Positions 12,833 through 26,492 of a DNA stretch of 64,000 bases are shown here, one piece after another (position 1 is the stretch's first letter; each line of letters begins with the position of its first letter). Location: NCBI GenBank assembly GCA_011009095.1, contig VTPC01000932.1, forward strand, positions 84,977-148,976, given 5' to 3'. The translations under genes and the position numbers were made by a program. Source of the DNA: Ignelater luminosus. Its lineage: Eukaryota; Arthropoda; Insecta; Coleoptera; Elateridae. The notes below the pieces were generated by a model. The model saw only the letters and a program-made list of their open reading frames with translations, did not search any database and was not told the origin of the DNA.

Positions 12833-15800
12833 ATGGTGTCAGCGGGAATGACTTGTATCAAATATTTACTTTTTTGCTTCAACCTGTTGTTTGCCGTACG
12901 TATTAATATTTGCTTAAATCAAGTCAATTATTACATTATACATATAAGACGTTATTGATTTAGATGTTCATTTAGCAATGTTAATAATTCTCTCATATTT
13001 CAAACAGGTATCAGGAATTGCAATATTAACAGTAGGAGCAGTTATTCACGCACTTTATTATCATTACTCAGAATTTGTTGATCCGAGCTTTGGCTCTGCT
13101 CCGCTTGTATTGATAATTGTTGGTGTCATCGTTTTTATTGTTGCTTTCTTTGGATGTTGTGGCGCAGTCCGGGAAAATCATTGTATGATCATCACAGTGA
13201 GTATTCTGTTTTAATTATGAGTTAGTTATAGTGATTAATTAATTTTTAAAATTTTAGTTCTCAGTGTTTCTGTTGATCATCTTCAGTTTGGAACTAGCCG
13301 CTGGCATTGCTGGATATGTTCGTCGAAGTGAAGTTGAAACCATGCTTGAAAATCGTCTCAATCATACCATGTATGATTATTATAGCAAACCTGAAATTCA
13401 GCGCTCTTGGGACATAATGCAACACGAGGTAAATAGTTTTTGATTTTAATAACCTTTTATAAATCAGTTTTTCTAAGTTCTCTAATTGAGAGAAAGAAAG
13501 ATGCGATCTCTATGAATAATGTAGCAGCTATTGATTGAAATTGTCAATATCATTTAGTCCTAATGTTTCCTTTGTTTTTCTCCATGTGAATTATTAACAA
13601 TCAGCAATCTGTTCTTTTTTATTATTAGCATGCCGATGTTAAAAAATTCTGTCACTGTCACAAGTGTTTGTCATCAATTAATTCAAACAGTGAACCATAT
13701 ATTTTGAAAGATCTCATCAGCAAATAGTTCATCAGATATTATCTTCAAGGTTCATATTTTGTGCATTCAGCCGGTCTGTATTATGATTTTATTTGGTGTG
13801 TCTGACAAAGCATGTTGAATCACCATTATTTCTGGTCATTCACACCCACGTATGTTGCAAATTAATCTTATTTACCAGTTGTACAGTTAATAGGTATCTT
13901 TTTAAATAAAGAAAAGTCAATTAACGAATATAACGTCAGTAGAAGCAATTAAAACAGGATAAAAGTAGTTGATTGGATATTATGTGGGAAAAGTTGCATT
14001 TGATGACCTTATTTTAACATTCTCTTATTATATTATAATTTCCTTGAAATGCCAAGGACATCACAAAATTAATAGGGAAAGTCCCAAAAAAAAAGTTTTC
14101 TTAGAATTATTACATTCTTCAAACGGCACTTTCATAAACCACTATATTTATATGAATTGCAGATTATAAGAGATTATAAGAATGTAAATATTATAAAATC
14201 GTCCTACAAAGTTATCTGGTGGTTTTTATTATTAAATTCATTATTAATTTTAAATGACTAATTGTTGATAAAGGTATTTGTTAAAAAAGATGAAATTGTA
14301 CTTTATAAGACTAATTAAATTGAGTATCTCACTGTAAACATATTTGTTTAACAGAAAATGTTTTATCTTTATTATGTCGATTTAAGGATTCTGCAAAAAT
14401 TATAAATAACTCCCAACACTTTTTTTCATTTTGTTTCCTTAAAAATTAAAAAGGTAATTTAAGTCATGAGTTCTCTTGCGTATAAACTATAAAGCTATTC
14501 TATTTTGAATCTCGAGCATTATTGTTTTGTGTGACGTTAATTTTGACCTCATTAGTAGTATATCATGCCATTAGGAAAGGGTTACAGCAATTCTGTATGT
14601 TCTTATTTTTCTCTGCAACACTTAATTGGAATCTGCAGAAAAACAAGTGATAAGCTTATGGTATTTTCGTTTTAATTATGCATGTGAAAGAATGATGACG
14701 ATTTTTCTCGATTTAATAAATAAGCAATAACAAATATTTGAATATTAACTGGAACATGTGCTGAAATAAAAAATTAATTTAAAAGGAAAATTGATTTCAA
14801 ACTATTTTATTAAAATTGCGCATAGTTACACAATGTAGTATCAGATTTAATTTCATGGTAAAATCATTATATTATTTTTTATTTTTAGCAGGTACTTTTT
14901 GTTGGATTAGAAAAAACCCAGCTGCAAGGTCAACATTATGACTAGACATTACATTTTCATTAAAATATTTTAATTTTATTTTTACTAGTTCTTTTCTTCT
15001 GATTCACAGGTGTCAAAAGTCCAACTTCATCTTGGAAATTTTGTAATGACACAATCTGATTACTCAATTTAATTTCACTTTGCTTCTGTCTCGACATGAG
15101 TGTGTTCACCTAATTTATTTTTAGTTAATTTTGTACAATGTTATACATAGATACAGACTTATACAGGATGGCCCAATGAAAACAAAACAGACTGAATAAC
15201 TCCCACAAAAATAATTTTTGAAAAATGCCAAAACACTTTAATTTGTATTGAGAGGGGGACATTTTTTGACATACAATTCAAACCTTAAACTTCAACCCAC
15301 CAGGGAGGAGGGAGACACCCCTCATAAATTTCTAATGAGAAGGGATTCAAGTGGCGCATCATTAGGAGACCTTTCAATTCTCCATATTACCCCGTTTGAA
15401 TTTTTAAATTTGGTCGATTTATTTGGAAGATACAAGATGTGAAATCTAAAACATAGAAGACTTCATGATCTTCAAATTTTTACATTTGACATTTGTTCTC
15501 ATTTAATTTGACAATCTTGTACTCCCTCTAGACAAATCTGTTATGTTTGGATGGAATTTAAAAAATTTCGTATCTGAATTTGTACATTCCGTTTGTCTGT
15601 CTGTTGGCATGTTCCTGTAACTTTTCCTCTGTAATGCATTGGTAAAAAGATGTTATCGAAAAATTAGAAAAAGTATAAAAAATATATCTGCAGTATCTTG
15701 AAGAGAGAAATTTAAAGGCTTTTCCACTATTCCGCTTAGGGATTCATCGTCATTGTTTTCGACTGCCAAATCAGGAGATATATCTTCAAAACTACGCTCT

Positions 15801-17854
15801 TGTGCACATATTCGCTTGTGAATTCATTATAACTTGTTTCAACGCCCAATTCAGGAGATGCCTCCATTATCACACTGCTCCACATATTCACTTGTGGACT
15901 GATCATTATTTGCTACTAAGTAATAGATATAAAATTGATAGCCTGATTGTAATGCTACAGGCCAATCTTTGTTCATTATAAAGAAAGTAATAAAAGAATT
16001 GTAACCCTACTTGTAAATAGGGCGATGGGCATAGTCAAATGATTGATTGATTGAGATTTCTAAATTGATGTTGAATGGTTAAACTGCAATAGTTACGAAT
16101 ATTTCCTTTTCATTTGCAATACTATTCTTTCGTATCGTCATTTACTTTATACCTGAATCATCAAATATAATTTAGCTTAGTGCTGGAGATATGTTACATT
16201 TGGAGCATCTAGGAAAATTGCACTTTTTAAGTTGTTACTGAATATGTACAGAATATTGTCTTTTAGATCAATACAATACTTCAATTTCGAAGTATTCTTG
16301 ATCTTTATGCTTTTGATGTATTTTCTTATATACACTATATTTATTGGCATTTGCAGTGAACTTATAAGAATAACAAGGAACGCTTAGTATTTAATACAAT
16401 TTTTTACTTTGTTAAAGAAACAATGAAATATTAGCAAAACGTGTAAAACTGAATTTAACTCGACTTTGTGGATTGTGGTTTATGATATCTTTACTAATCA
16501 AATTTTAAATTCATACAGTTATTTGAAAAAGTTCATTTAAAATCAATTGTAGTTACTCATTAGTATATCAGCTAGGGTTAACACCTGATATGCGTTATCC
16601 GAATGATTCTAAGTTGAAATTGAATAATTTTTAATTCGGATAAATTTACTTGAACGGCAACAAACTATTATTAATAATATAAATTGTCCGAATAATCTTT
16701 AAATATCTTCAGACAAACACATAGTTGAATGATCCTATAATCGTCATTCGATTATGCCTATCACTATACTACCATTGCTTTTCTGGGAATCTCAAAGAGA
16801 ACCAGCTTATTTTAAGTCTCTTTTTCCAAGAAACTTTAAAAATATTATAACTGGCACTTTCAAATCAAGGACTAGTGTAAAAGAGAAACCAGCACAGTAT
16901 TAGAATAAAACCGAAAGAGTTTAAAGTCCTCACAAATCTCCTAATTTACAACTGCTTTTGTTCAATTATATTTCAGTTCTACCTGCTGTTCTCGTATCCT
17001 TCGGCGTTTGCTGCTTAACTGGTTATCTATTTTTAGGCGTTGCCGCAAAAATGGAAATATTTTTCTCACGCTACTAAATACAACCCTTAATAAGAGAGTT
17101 TTGATTGTTTCCATGATCCTATGTTACATGCACTTTGTGGTGCATATTTACCTTAATAATGGAATTATATCTATTTGAACTGCTAAAAAGGACATTTGGT
17201 AAATTCTAAGCATTTTGATGGTGCATACAGATAGGAAAAAGTATTTATAATGTATACTAGGAATAATACCATAAATCATTAATTTTAACATCTTAAATTA
17301 AATTAAAATTTAATAGCAGGAAACAATAATTTCTTGTAACATTATAATAGTGTATGTTCTTTATTTATTGCTGCTGTCATTTATTTATTTGTTTATTTTT
17401 TCATTAATTATTTCCAACTCTAGAGTTAGCACTTCTAACCTGCTGCCTATATGGATGATGGTATTTTGGTAGAATCTTCAAAATATTCTAATACTCACTT
17501 TTTTATTTCAGTTGAACTGCTGTGGTATGCACGGACCAAAGGATTGGGAATATGTAAATCACAACAATTCCTTGCCCCATACATGCTGTCCTAATATTGC
17601 CAGTGACGGCAATTGCACGATGAAGAGCCCTGAAAAATTCACCACGCCCTGTCTCGATGAATTGAAGAATGCTTTTATTCGATACGGCTCTCTCATTGGT
17701 GGGGTTGGCATTGGAATTGCTTTGGTGCAGGTAAAACGTTAAATTTTTGAAGTGAATCCTTCAAATTATCTATTTTCTCTTTTTTTAGCTTATTGGAGTG
17801 GTATTCGCTTGTTGTCTGGCTCGTTCTATTCGTAAAGAATATGAAACTGTATAA
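12833..17854 (+). CDS. Tetraspanin, complete, 5 exons, 235 aa
   Basis: Exons 12833-12895, 13008-13196, 13258-13428, 17512-17730 and 17789-17854; every junction is GT-AG and phase 0, giving 235 codons plus TAA. Four membrane segments are visible (about residues 11-34, 56-75, 82-106 and 205-228). A CCG motif is at 144-146, PHTCCP and further cysteines form the large extracellular loop, FFGCCGAVRE follows TM2, and the short tail is RKEYETV. This is the CD63/Tsp42E-like architecture of insect tetraspanins, which organise membrane microdomains. The ATG at 12833 opens with the typical MVSAGMTCIKYLLF. Intron 3 is 4.1 kb and holds transposon fragments. A long 3' UTR may run to AATAAA at 20067. A paralogue with the same intron positions lies at 51058-53029. 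Confidence 0.92.
13429..17511 (+). other. Tetraspanin intron 3 with transposon debris
   Basis: A one-ended TIR start TACAGGATGGCCCAATGAAA is at about 15165, followed by text typical of degraded insect TIR elements, but no right end is visible. A short tandem duplication (about 15770-15915) repeats TTCAGGAGAT and CACATATTC.CTTGTG. The rest is AT-rich and unremarkable. Confidence 0.5.
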
Positions 17855-20280
17855 AATGGCAGATTATTTTAAAGCTGTTCTTAAAAGGTACAGCAAGTTA
17901 TTCTGTCCAATGTATAATAATCTAACATTATTATTGCTATTATTGTATTACCAACCTACACAGTTTTTGTTATGGCTGGGAAAACATGTTATTGTTTTGT
18001 GTTTAATTTTGTTTAATCTTTGCTTTTGATTATAACTCATTAAGGATCTTAATTTTTGATCTGACATTAGATAATGTTATATATTAATGTTATTTTGTTA
18101 TTTAAGTTTAAAAAGAATAATATGATAATTATTCTTGGCAGTCACTTTAAAAATTATTTCACATACACAGACTGATAGGTACCTTATTATTATAGATTTT
18201 TATATACACAGTTAAATCTCACTTTAATTAACCTGTAATATTATTAATATTATAATGATATAACTGATATGTATCTGTTGTTTGGTTGTAATTGTTGTCT
18301 GGCAGCTAAACGTCACAGTTTATGTGTTGCGTTGCTTTAATAATGCTCGAATATGTATTTAAAGTAGTTATAAAGAAAGTGCACATGTAACATAAATGAA
18401 TAAGAAAAATTAAACAAAAAAAGATTAACGACATATGCCAAATTTCTGCCACAACATGAATGCATACATACCAAATATAACTATTTAAAAAAAATGGAAA
18501 AGAAGAGGAACAATCTCAAGTCAATAATATAATTTTTCTAAATATTTTCGTAACAAAGTTTTATATTTAACTTCTTAAACATATTTATAAGCTATTTATG
18601 AATGTTGTATTATTGAACTGAATTTTAAGAAACACGTAGTTTGGTTAGACTCTTAGAATTTTATAAGTGTATGTTAAGCAACAGCACGTGTAATTTCTAG
18701 AGTTAATGTATTTATAAACAGTGGAATTAACATTTGGTTGTGAATATATAAACAATTTTTATACTTTTACAAACTAAAAGAATTAAAATAGATTAACTTC
18801 AAGTGTTCAAATGATAAGCCAAAAAAGTATATTTACTTTTGAATCTTTCTCAACTAAACTATGATTAGAAACGTAGAATAATTTATTGTAGTCATTTTTG
18901 TTGCTGACTGAGTGATTTATTAAATTTTCATTCTAGGCAAACTGTAAGAAATGAAATGTTAATTTTTGGTTTGTATATTGTTACTAGAAAAACTATTTTC
19001 TAAATAAAAGTAAGGTAAGTTGTTTTGTTTACATCTAATTCAATAGGATTTGCAAATTTTCATTTAATACCGTTTACATCTGCCTAGATTTAACATAAAT
19101 TGATATTTGATCAAAAGTAAAAATGATTGTGGTAGATTATAAGAGCTACAGAGCAGTTAATACCAAAATGCTAATTTACTAGAGAAGGCGGTGAAATAAT
19201 AATATTGTTATAAATTAAATAACAAAGGAACAGTTTTTCCATTGGTAAATTTCATAAAATTCTTTTTTTGTTGTTTCATTTGTTTCTATTAGATCCTTTG
19301 AGATCATAGCTTACTGTAAATAGATTTAAATTGTAAATAAATGAGAGATAAAGTGCAAATTTATTTATTCCATGCTCAATTATTGCTCTTTTATAAAAGC
19401 TCTTGAATAAACAAAGCTAATAAATATGATGAAAATAATAACGAAAATGTTTTAAATGCAGGATCAAATTTAAATTACCGAAGCCTATTTGCAAAATAAG
19501 TATTAGAATAATATACATAATAGATTAAGTAGCAATAAAATGACTATAAAAAATTTTTGACTTTTGTAAATTCTAATTATGAAACGGCAAGTGTTAATAT
19601 ATAAACGTTTGAAGTAGATGGACCATTGCCAAAATTTGGTTTTTCATTTTTTAAATGTTTAGAGATAATATAATGGTATACTTAAATTCATATGCTAATC
19701 TCATTAGAAGTATAAATCAAATCAAAATCTAGCTTTACTGGTAGAATTAAAATTAATGTGTATTTATTACACTTTACCTTTCCCCAACGATATGTATTGT
19801 ATATACTACATAATATGTTCACTGTGTACCTACAACTAACTGTTATTATATCTTATTAGGAGTAACAGTACAAACTAATAATGTAACACTTCGGTGAACA
19901 TATCTTAAGTTTATATATCAAAGATTTCTAAAAAGTGCAGATGAAAATTTAGAATATTTTATTTTTTCTTAGAAAAAACGTATTGAGTTACACATGCTGA
20001 TTAAGCTCACATTCAATGTTATGTACACTCAATTATATAAGTGTTAAAAATTATATCTATTTAACAAATAAAGATCTATGTTGTATAACAGAATCAGTTT
20101 TTTTATATTCCAACTTCTGCAGATGTGTTCCAGCCTAGCAGGGATGATGTCACCTTTTTAGTGCTGTACTATATAAGAATAAACGGAATAAAGAAATAAA
20201 AAGTGTATTTTTCAGTTTTTACTAATAGAACATAGTTAGACTCCAAATTTAGGAGGCTTAAGTTCTCACTTATCAAAAAA
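17855..20280 (+). other. Tetraspanin 3' UTR and downstream AT-rich sequence
   Basis: AATAAA signals at 19003 and 20067 are possible ends of the transcript. I see no gene or repeat structure here. Confidence 0.4.
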
Positions 20281-20286
20281 TGGATA

Positions 20287-20600
20287 TACAAGGTTAGCCA
20301 AAAGTCTGGAAACAGTCTTATTGTAGCAATACCGATAGAATTAGCGAAATAATAACCCTTGGGACTATCTTATCTACATTCTGACCGGAAAAGAAATTAA
20401 TTCAATTATCCAGTTCCATGTAATTGATATCAACTTTTAATTTTTAAATGGCACCCTAGTATTTTGAGTACATTTTCTAAATCTGCAATTCTAGAAACGG
20501 CAGTGAAGAAAAAATTAAATAAAATAATTCGTTTCGCCATATTAAATTAATAAAGTTTGCAGTTTTAGTGTATTTTAGGTATGCGACCCTAATGGTGGTG
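20287..20600. mobile_element. One-ended fragment of a TA-flanked transposon
   Basis: A TIR-like start TACAAGGTTAGCCAAAAGTC is followed by sequence including AAATGGCACCCTAGTATTTT, a pattern common just inside the ends of insect IS630/Tc1-type elements. No matching right end is present downstream, so this is a truncated copy; its right limit is approximate. Confidence 0.4.
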
Positions 20601-21634
20601 ACATCATGACAAGGATAACTCTCGCATGGTGTCATATTAATATGGTTGTCACTATAGCATCTAACAACACTAGCGAAGTGATTGTTTATGGTATTGGTTT
20701 ATCTGGTTTTATCCTTTCTGGAATGTTACAAAATTAGTGGTAAAATAAATTTGAATCGCGAATTGCTTTATTTCTAAGATTAAGGGTACTTTACTCTTGA
20801 GTGACTTTTAATTTTTTACATCTCCCTTGTATTTTGTATTACTTTTTAAGATTCTGATTGGCATTAACTTTGATTTCAGACATGCAGCAACTTTCTGTAG
20901 TACTTTCATTTTCGTAGAGCATTTGGTTAAGATTTCTTCTACTTATTGGAAATTTCTTGGACCACACTGTATTTAATTTTTTTCCTGATTTATACATGAT
21001 AAACCTGGAATGTTTAGGGAATTTTGAAATGGAAAACTGCTGGGTATGTGTGTATGTAGATCGTAGTAGGTACACCATTCTCAAGAAAGATTGTCATACT
21101 CATTTATGCAGGGTAATGCTCAACAGATAGTAGCAGTTTTTTCATAAGAAGTCATAATCAACTTCTGTATTTTTAGTCTGACATAGTTATTATGGGATTA
21201 TCAGAAAAAGGTCACAATATGTTCAAAATACCCCATTTTCACTTGTTACCAAAAACTTGCATCCCCTGTAAAACTGCAAAATGTGAAATGAATGGTTTTA
21301 ATTTTAATTCAAGTCTTTGGAAAAGAAAACAAATTCACTATTCTTATAGCCAGAAAATGTAAAATAGAAAATCAAAGCAGTACAATATTTTTTTTCAAAA
21401 TTTTGCTACTCTAGCTTTTTTAAGCTTTCATTAATTTAGTTTGTTATACACCTACTGTAATTAGTTGGTAAAAGAAGTTTGATACCTTTGGAAATGCGTC
21501 AGCATTAACATTGAACGATGAACCTTTGAATATTGGAATAAAGTGAAGTAACCTTTAGTTAGGAATAATGTAATTTAGAAATAATAATTGTTAATAAGTA
21601 GATAAAAAGTTAAAAATTAAATTAGTGATGTAAA

Positions 21635-24027
21635 CCCACATAGCAGAGTCACGTCATACCGACGTAAGTGTTTGGTCATTCATAACGTCAATCTTCCTAT
21701 TAAAATGACGTGTTGTAAACGTAAATATTACATACATAAGTCACAGCCCCGTGACGTCATATCACAACGTCGTTTTGACGTCACACCATAACGCCACCTT
21801 GACGTCAGTTAAAAAGCCACAAAGACGTCCCTTGAATGGAATAAATAAACCACAATTTACAAAAAGAAAATATATTATTAGAATATAGATACAAATGCAG
21901 TTACAGAAAAACGAGAGAAACCCACATAGTAGATGTGACCTGTGAACCAAAAAATTCCACCTCAAGAGACTCACATTTTGAACTGTTTGTATTTTGATTC
22001 GGATATAAGTACTAGGACAAATTCAATGACTGTCAGTTTGAATTTCAAGTTATTTTGAGTTTGACAAATCTTAAATCTATATTTTTTTAATTAAATGCTT
22101 TTTTATTGATTTATCTATATAATTTGTTTATAATATCGAATATTCACAGGAAAGATCTAGTTTTAACCAGGTTTTGGTTCTATTGATGGTTGATAGTTCT
22201 AACGAATTAATCTGTTATGACTAATATTCATTATTTTACAAGATCAATCTTGGAAGTAATATTTTTGGTTCATGGTTACAAATACAAAATCTGAACTAAA
22301 TTGCAGAAATACTCTTACAAGTATAAAAACACTTACATATTATAATACATCTATATACACTCACTTGTAAAACGAAAGTACACAAGCACAAAAAATTTGC
22401 GATTCTTCATTAGTGTAGTATTGCAATTCATTCTTCATTTTATTGGCAAGTGTATCAGTTAAAACATGTTTCAGGGTATTATTTACTCTTGATGTTAGGT
22501 CTCTTCCACCCAGTATAGATAAATATGAGCTCTACAACAAATACAAAAGAAATGCATACAATAACATTCAATAAGAAATGACTTACAAATTCAATCAATG
22601 TTCAGGTTTCTGCAAGTATTCTTCAATATTTTGCAGCCCTGTTGATTTGATGCTGGCAGACTTAAGGGAATCTCTGGAATTTGAATGTGCTAAAGTAGAA
22701 AGCACTTTTTTCAAAACTAAAAACCAAAAAACTGCATTAAAGTTTCCTTTTTTTTCTCTACAAAATCAAGTTTACCAGCATTTATGTTCAACTCTGTTTC
22801 ACAAGGAGTATAGGTAGCTGATAATTGATTGTCAGCAGACGCAGCTACTAAATATGACGTTATTGGTGTTGATGTCAACTGAGATGATCATCCTGCTTCT
22901 AATCTACAACTATACTGAAGGCAGGAGATGCTGCACCTATACATTTTTCTGTTTTAGAATAGTATTTTATGCTAAAATGATTGCTTACCAGATGTATTTT
23001 TCAAATTGTTTTGGGTAATTTTTCGATTCTCTCTGAGTAAACTTTGTGAAACTTCCTTGCATTTTCTTCTCTAGTGCTATTTCTTATTATTTTTATCTTT
23101 GGAAGATAAAATTTTCCACTTAAAAGTGATTGAGAACAATTATCTTCCACAGCCTTTGTGCTTACTGTAAATATACTACCTTTGATTGGGGTATTAAAAA
23201 TCTCTGTTGATAGTATTATTATTAATTGGTTACCAAAAGCTCTGAAATTTTTCTAACATCCCAAGAATAAATAAAATGAAAACTAGTGCACCGAATACAA
23301 TTATANNNNNNNNNNNNNNNNNNNNNNNNNNNNNNNNNNNNNNNNNNNNNNNNNNNNNNNNNNNNNNNNNNNNNNNNNNNNNNNNNNNNNNNNNNNNNNN
23401 NNNNNNNNNNNNNNNNNNNNNNNNNNNNNNNNNNNNNNNNNNNNNNNNNNNNNNNNNNNNNNNNNNNNNNNNNNNNNNNNNNNNNNNNNNNNNNNNNNNN
23501 NNNNNNNNNNNNNNNNNNNNNNNNNNNNNNNNNNNNNNNNNNNNNNNNNNNNNNNNNNNNNNNNNNNNNNNNNNNNNNNNNNNNNNNNNNNNNNNNNNNN
23601 NNNNNNNNNNNNNNNNNNNNNNNNNNNNNNNNNNNNNNNNNNNNNNNNNNNNNNNNNNNNNNNNNNNNNNNNNNNNNNNNNNNNNNNNNNNNNNNNNNNN
23701 NNNNNCAAAAAAGTATAAATCAATCATAGATATTTAACTTTTTATTTTTGAAACTGACAAATAGAGACCAATGAAATTTCCAGATTTCTTCTTTTATTAT
23801 ATTATCGAAAGCCGGAAACCGGGTAAAAGGCGTAGATTTTATTTAATTTTTTTTTTAGATAAAGGTACATATAAACGTCAAATAGACGGTACCGTGACGT
23901 CTTAAAAATTACGTTTTTATTTCGTCCCAACACTTACGTGTTTAAAACGCCAGTTTTTGGGCTTACGACGTCGACAACCAAAATTACTTACCGTCGACGT
24001 CAATATAACGTGTGTCTGCTAAGTGGG
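21635..24027. mobile_element. 2.4-kb unclassified TIR element rich in ACGT words, ends CCCACATAGCA / CCCACTTAGCA
   Basis: The left terminus CCCACATAGCAGAGTCACGT and the reverse complement of the right terminus CCCACTTAGCAGACACACGT match imperfectly. Both ends carry clusters of GACGTCA/AACGTC words (about 21650-21830 and 23870-24015). A second copy of the end word, CCCACATAGTAGATGT, is at about 21919. The terminal consensus CCCACNNAGCA is shared with the element at 8962-11789. The interior holds a 400-base gap; a 79-codon open frame at 22578-22817 has no resemblance I recognise. No clear target duplication. Confidence 0.6.
23306..23705. other. Assembly gap, 400 N
   Basis: 400 Ns inside the TIR element at 21635-24027. 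All open frames crossing it are artefacts of the Ns. Confidence 0.99.
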
Positions 24028-25313
24028 AATGCCTTTGTTAAGATTCAATAATTATAAAAATATTTTAAATAATATAAATAAAAAAACTTATTAATTTACT
24101 ATAAGTTGCACTATTGCCAATCATCATTTAGCGATTTGCTTTTATCATTTATAAAGAAGCTTTAAAATCAAGTGCAGAGACAGCACATTTTTAAGATTAT
24201 CGTTCACTCACTAAAATGTCATTAGTTGAGATAATTTTTTTTTAAATTCTATTACTAAATGAAACCCTTTGTTAATTCAGATGTATTTATCAAACCCTTT
24301 TGTTGAAAACATTTCTTTAATTCCGTCCGTCCAATGTTTATTTTACCACACGTGGGCTTCTTAGAATTCCGTCGGCGCTGGTCCAGGCCAAGCTTGACTT
24401 AATATCAATTAATTCACGTTCAAAATCCGTCGCCCATGGGTGTATTGGGTCATGTATCGCTCCTGTTTGCATCTGACTTTTATTTTGTCATTTGATATGT
24501 TTGCAAGTTGTGACATGATCGGAACATTCCATTGCTAATTGGGATGTTTGTTTCCTTGTCTTTATCTTATTCATGTCATAATACAATCGTACAAGGTGTG
24601 GAGATCAGAAGGTTGTCGGACTTACGGGAGTATAAGCTTTACTTTGTAATTATATTTTTTTGCATCGCAAATTCATAATTTGTTTATGGGAAAATCTCAT
24701 CGGGGATGGTTCCGTGAGATTTGCAGACTGTTGTCTTTAGCAGATTTTATCAGAGTTGTGCGAATGTTAGTTATCGTTCTGTGGATTAAACTTTATTAAT
24801 CCAAAAACTGTGACTAACTTAGTTAGGATCGTAAAGATTACGAAACCTCTGGTGTTAATGACAAGAACTTATCAATCATTAGTGATTTCTTTTTCTGAAA
24901 TTATCGAACCTTCTCGCCTTCAAAAATTTGTTAATAAATTTAATAGTATTGAACACTCTACCCTTATGGGAATTTGTGTGTGCTAAAATAAATGCACTAA
25001 TGCAGAATTGCTTCAACATTATTTAAAGTACTCTTCGTTATGTGTGTTGTTTCGAACGCAAGCAAGGGTCATTCACCATTCCTCAAGCTGCTGGAGTTTT
25101 GTAAATTAAGAACAAATCCTATGATACTGATACAGGCATTGGTATCGACTTCTGCCCGAAACTGGAAGACAACCAGCTATTATATATACCATAAGGAAAA
25201 ATATATACGTATATAATTATGTGTTTAAGTAATAATGTACATAAAGGTAATCTAAATCAGGTATTGGTTGTTTGAGCCGTCGTTTTCTGCTTTTTAAGTA
25301 AAATTTTAGATTA
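24028..25313. other. Intergenic sequence, nothing recognised
   Basis: About 24340-24480 and 24590-24730 are less AT-rich than the surroundings and may be old repeats, but I see no ends, frames or RNA fold to support a call. Confidence 0.4.
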
Positions 25314-25315
25314 TA

Positions 25316-26492
25316 CAGGGTTTATTATTTCAGGTGGAGAATATTAGCACCACTCAATTCTCTTTGAAAAATTGAGCAAAAAATGTTCGTCTTAAACGCA
25401 TATGGGAATTCGTTAGAGGCTTGATGATTGTACAGTAAACGATTTCCCAATCGTCATGTTCCCGATAGAAAACTTTCCAAAGCATTCATCAATATCTTCA
25501 TAAAAAAGGCACATTTAAACGAAATAGAGGACCAGGAAGGCCAACAGTAACAATGGTAGAATAGGAAGAAACTGTACTCAACATGGTAGAGGAAGATGCA
25601 GGTACTTCTAGCAGAAAAATAGCAAATCCTTTGAATGTAAATAATAGGTCTGTGTGGAAAATCTTGAAGCAGAACGGCTTGAATCCATACCACATTCAGT
25701 GTGTTCAAGTACTTATTCCTGCTGATTTTCCTCAACGTACTGGCACTGAAATTTTAATTGCTGAAACAAATTTCTCCAGAAATGCAATTAGGAACTTACA
25801 TATTAAACAATTTGTGAGCTGATGAAAACCCACATGCGGTACTTGAAGATTGTTTTCAACATCAATTCTCATTAAACATTTGGATTGGAATAGTGGGTGA
25901 TTGGCTAATTAAACTGGCATTTCTATCAGGAAGACTTACCGGTGAGGTGCATCAAAATTTTTTGGAAGAATCACTGCCGGGGTCTCTAGAGTATGTACCA
26001 TTGGTAATGAGAAATGTAGTGTGGTTGCTGGTGAGGTTTTAAGTGCAACATATTAAGATCACTGGATTGGTCGAGGTGGACCTCACTTATGGCCTGTTCG
26101 ATCCCCAGACTTAAATTCCTTGGATTTTTATTTATTTGAAAACATTAGTGTACACTACTGCAATGAAAAATAAAGAAGATTGAGAAATCAAATAATTGAG
26201 GGGTTTAATGCAATAAAAAACAATCCTGGTATTTTTGAAACAGTTCAGCAGTCAATGAGAAGATTAGATGCATGCATCCTAGCTGGTGGTAGTCATTCTC
26301 ACTAGTTTTTGTAGATTAAGAATCTTTAAATGTAATATGAATTAATAAAGTATTGTTTTTTTCGAAAAGCTTATATCACTCTGCAGCTTCGAAACAAAGC
26401 GTCTTTCCGAAAATCTTCCAAAAACAAAAAATCTCAAAATAACCTAAGGAATAACCCCCTGAATTCTTGCCGCTTGTTTAGTAAACACCCTG
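25316..26492 (+). mobile_element. Decayed IS630/Tc1-type transposon with DUF4817-like N-terminus
   Basis: The ends start CAGGGT.TTA on both sides, with TA just outside the left end. Translating with frame changes gives, in order: RQFPNRHVPDRK (the FPNR box), NRGPGRPTV, VEEDAGTSSRKIANPLNV, NPYHIQCVQVLIPADFPQRT, DENPHAVLED, IWIGIVGDWLI, GRLTGEVHQNFL, WIGRGGPHLWPVRSPDLN and PLDF-like text. These are the successive blocks of a transposase very common in insects (HTH, linker, DDE catalytic core). Several in-frame stops and frameshifts make it non-functional. Its N-terminal family matches the short element at 60869-62129. Confidence 0.8.
25500..26305 (+). pseudogene. Transposase pseudogene (IS630/Tc1-type, DUF4817 class)
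   Basis: This is the coding remnant inside the element at 25316-26492. The longest intact piece is 25583-25822. After that, stops interrupt the region from DENPH onward, including TAA shortly after the VRF segment and at SPDLN in one frame. The GRGGPHLWPVRSPDLN block near 26070-26120 corresponds to the HDGAP-to-PPRSPDLNPLDF catalytic neighbourhood of intact relatives. Confidence 0.78.

Noticed and set aside
20839-21084. 81-codon minus-strand frame
   Set aside because: No domain, no splice context and no conservation clue; length is compatible with chance.
21650-21830. Cluster of CRE-like sites read as a host enhancer
   Set aside because: The cluster is mirrored at the other end of a TIR element, so transposon subterminal repeats are the simpler explanation; kept only as a finding about possible co-option.
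23230-23737. Several overlapping frames of 140-165 codons on both strands
   Set aside because: Almost entirely N; artefacts of the 400-base gap.
26090-26110. GTTCGATCC resembling a tRNA B box
   Set aside because: It lies in the SPDLN region of the transposase pseudogene and has no A box or acceptor-stem pairing around it.
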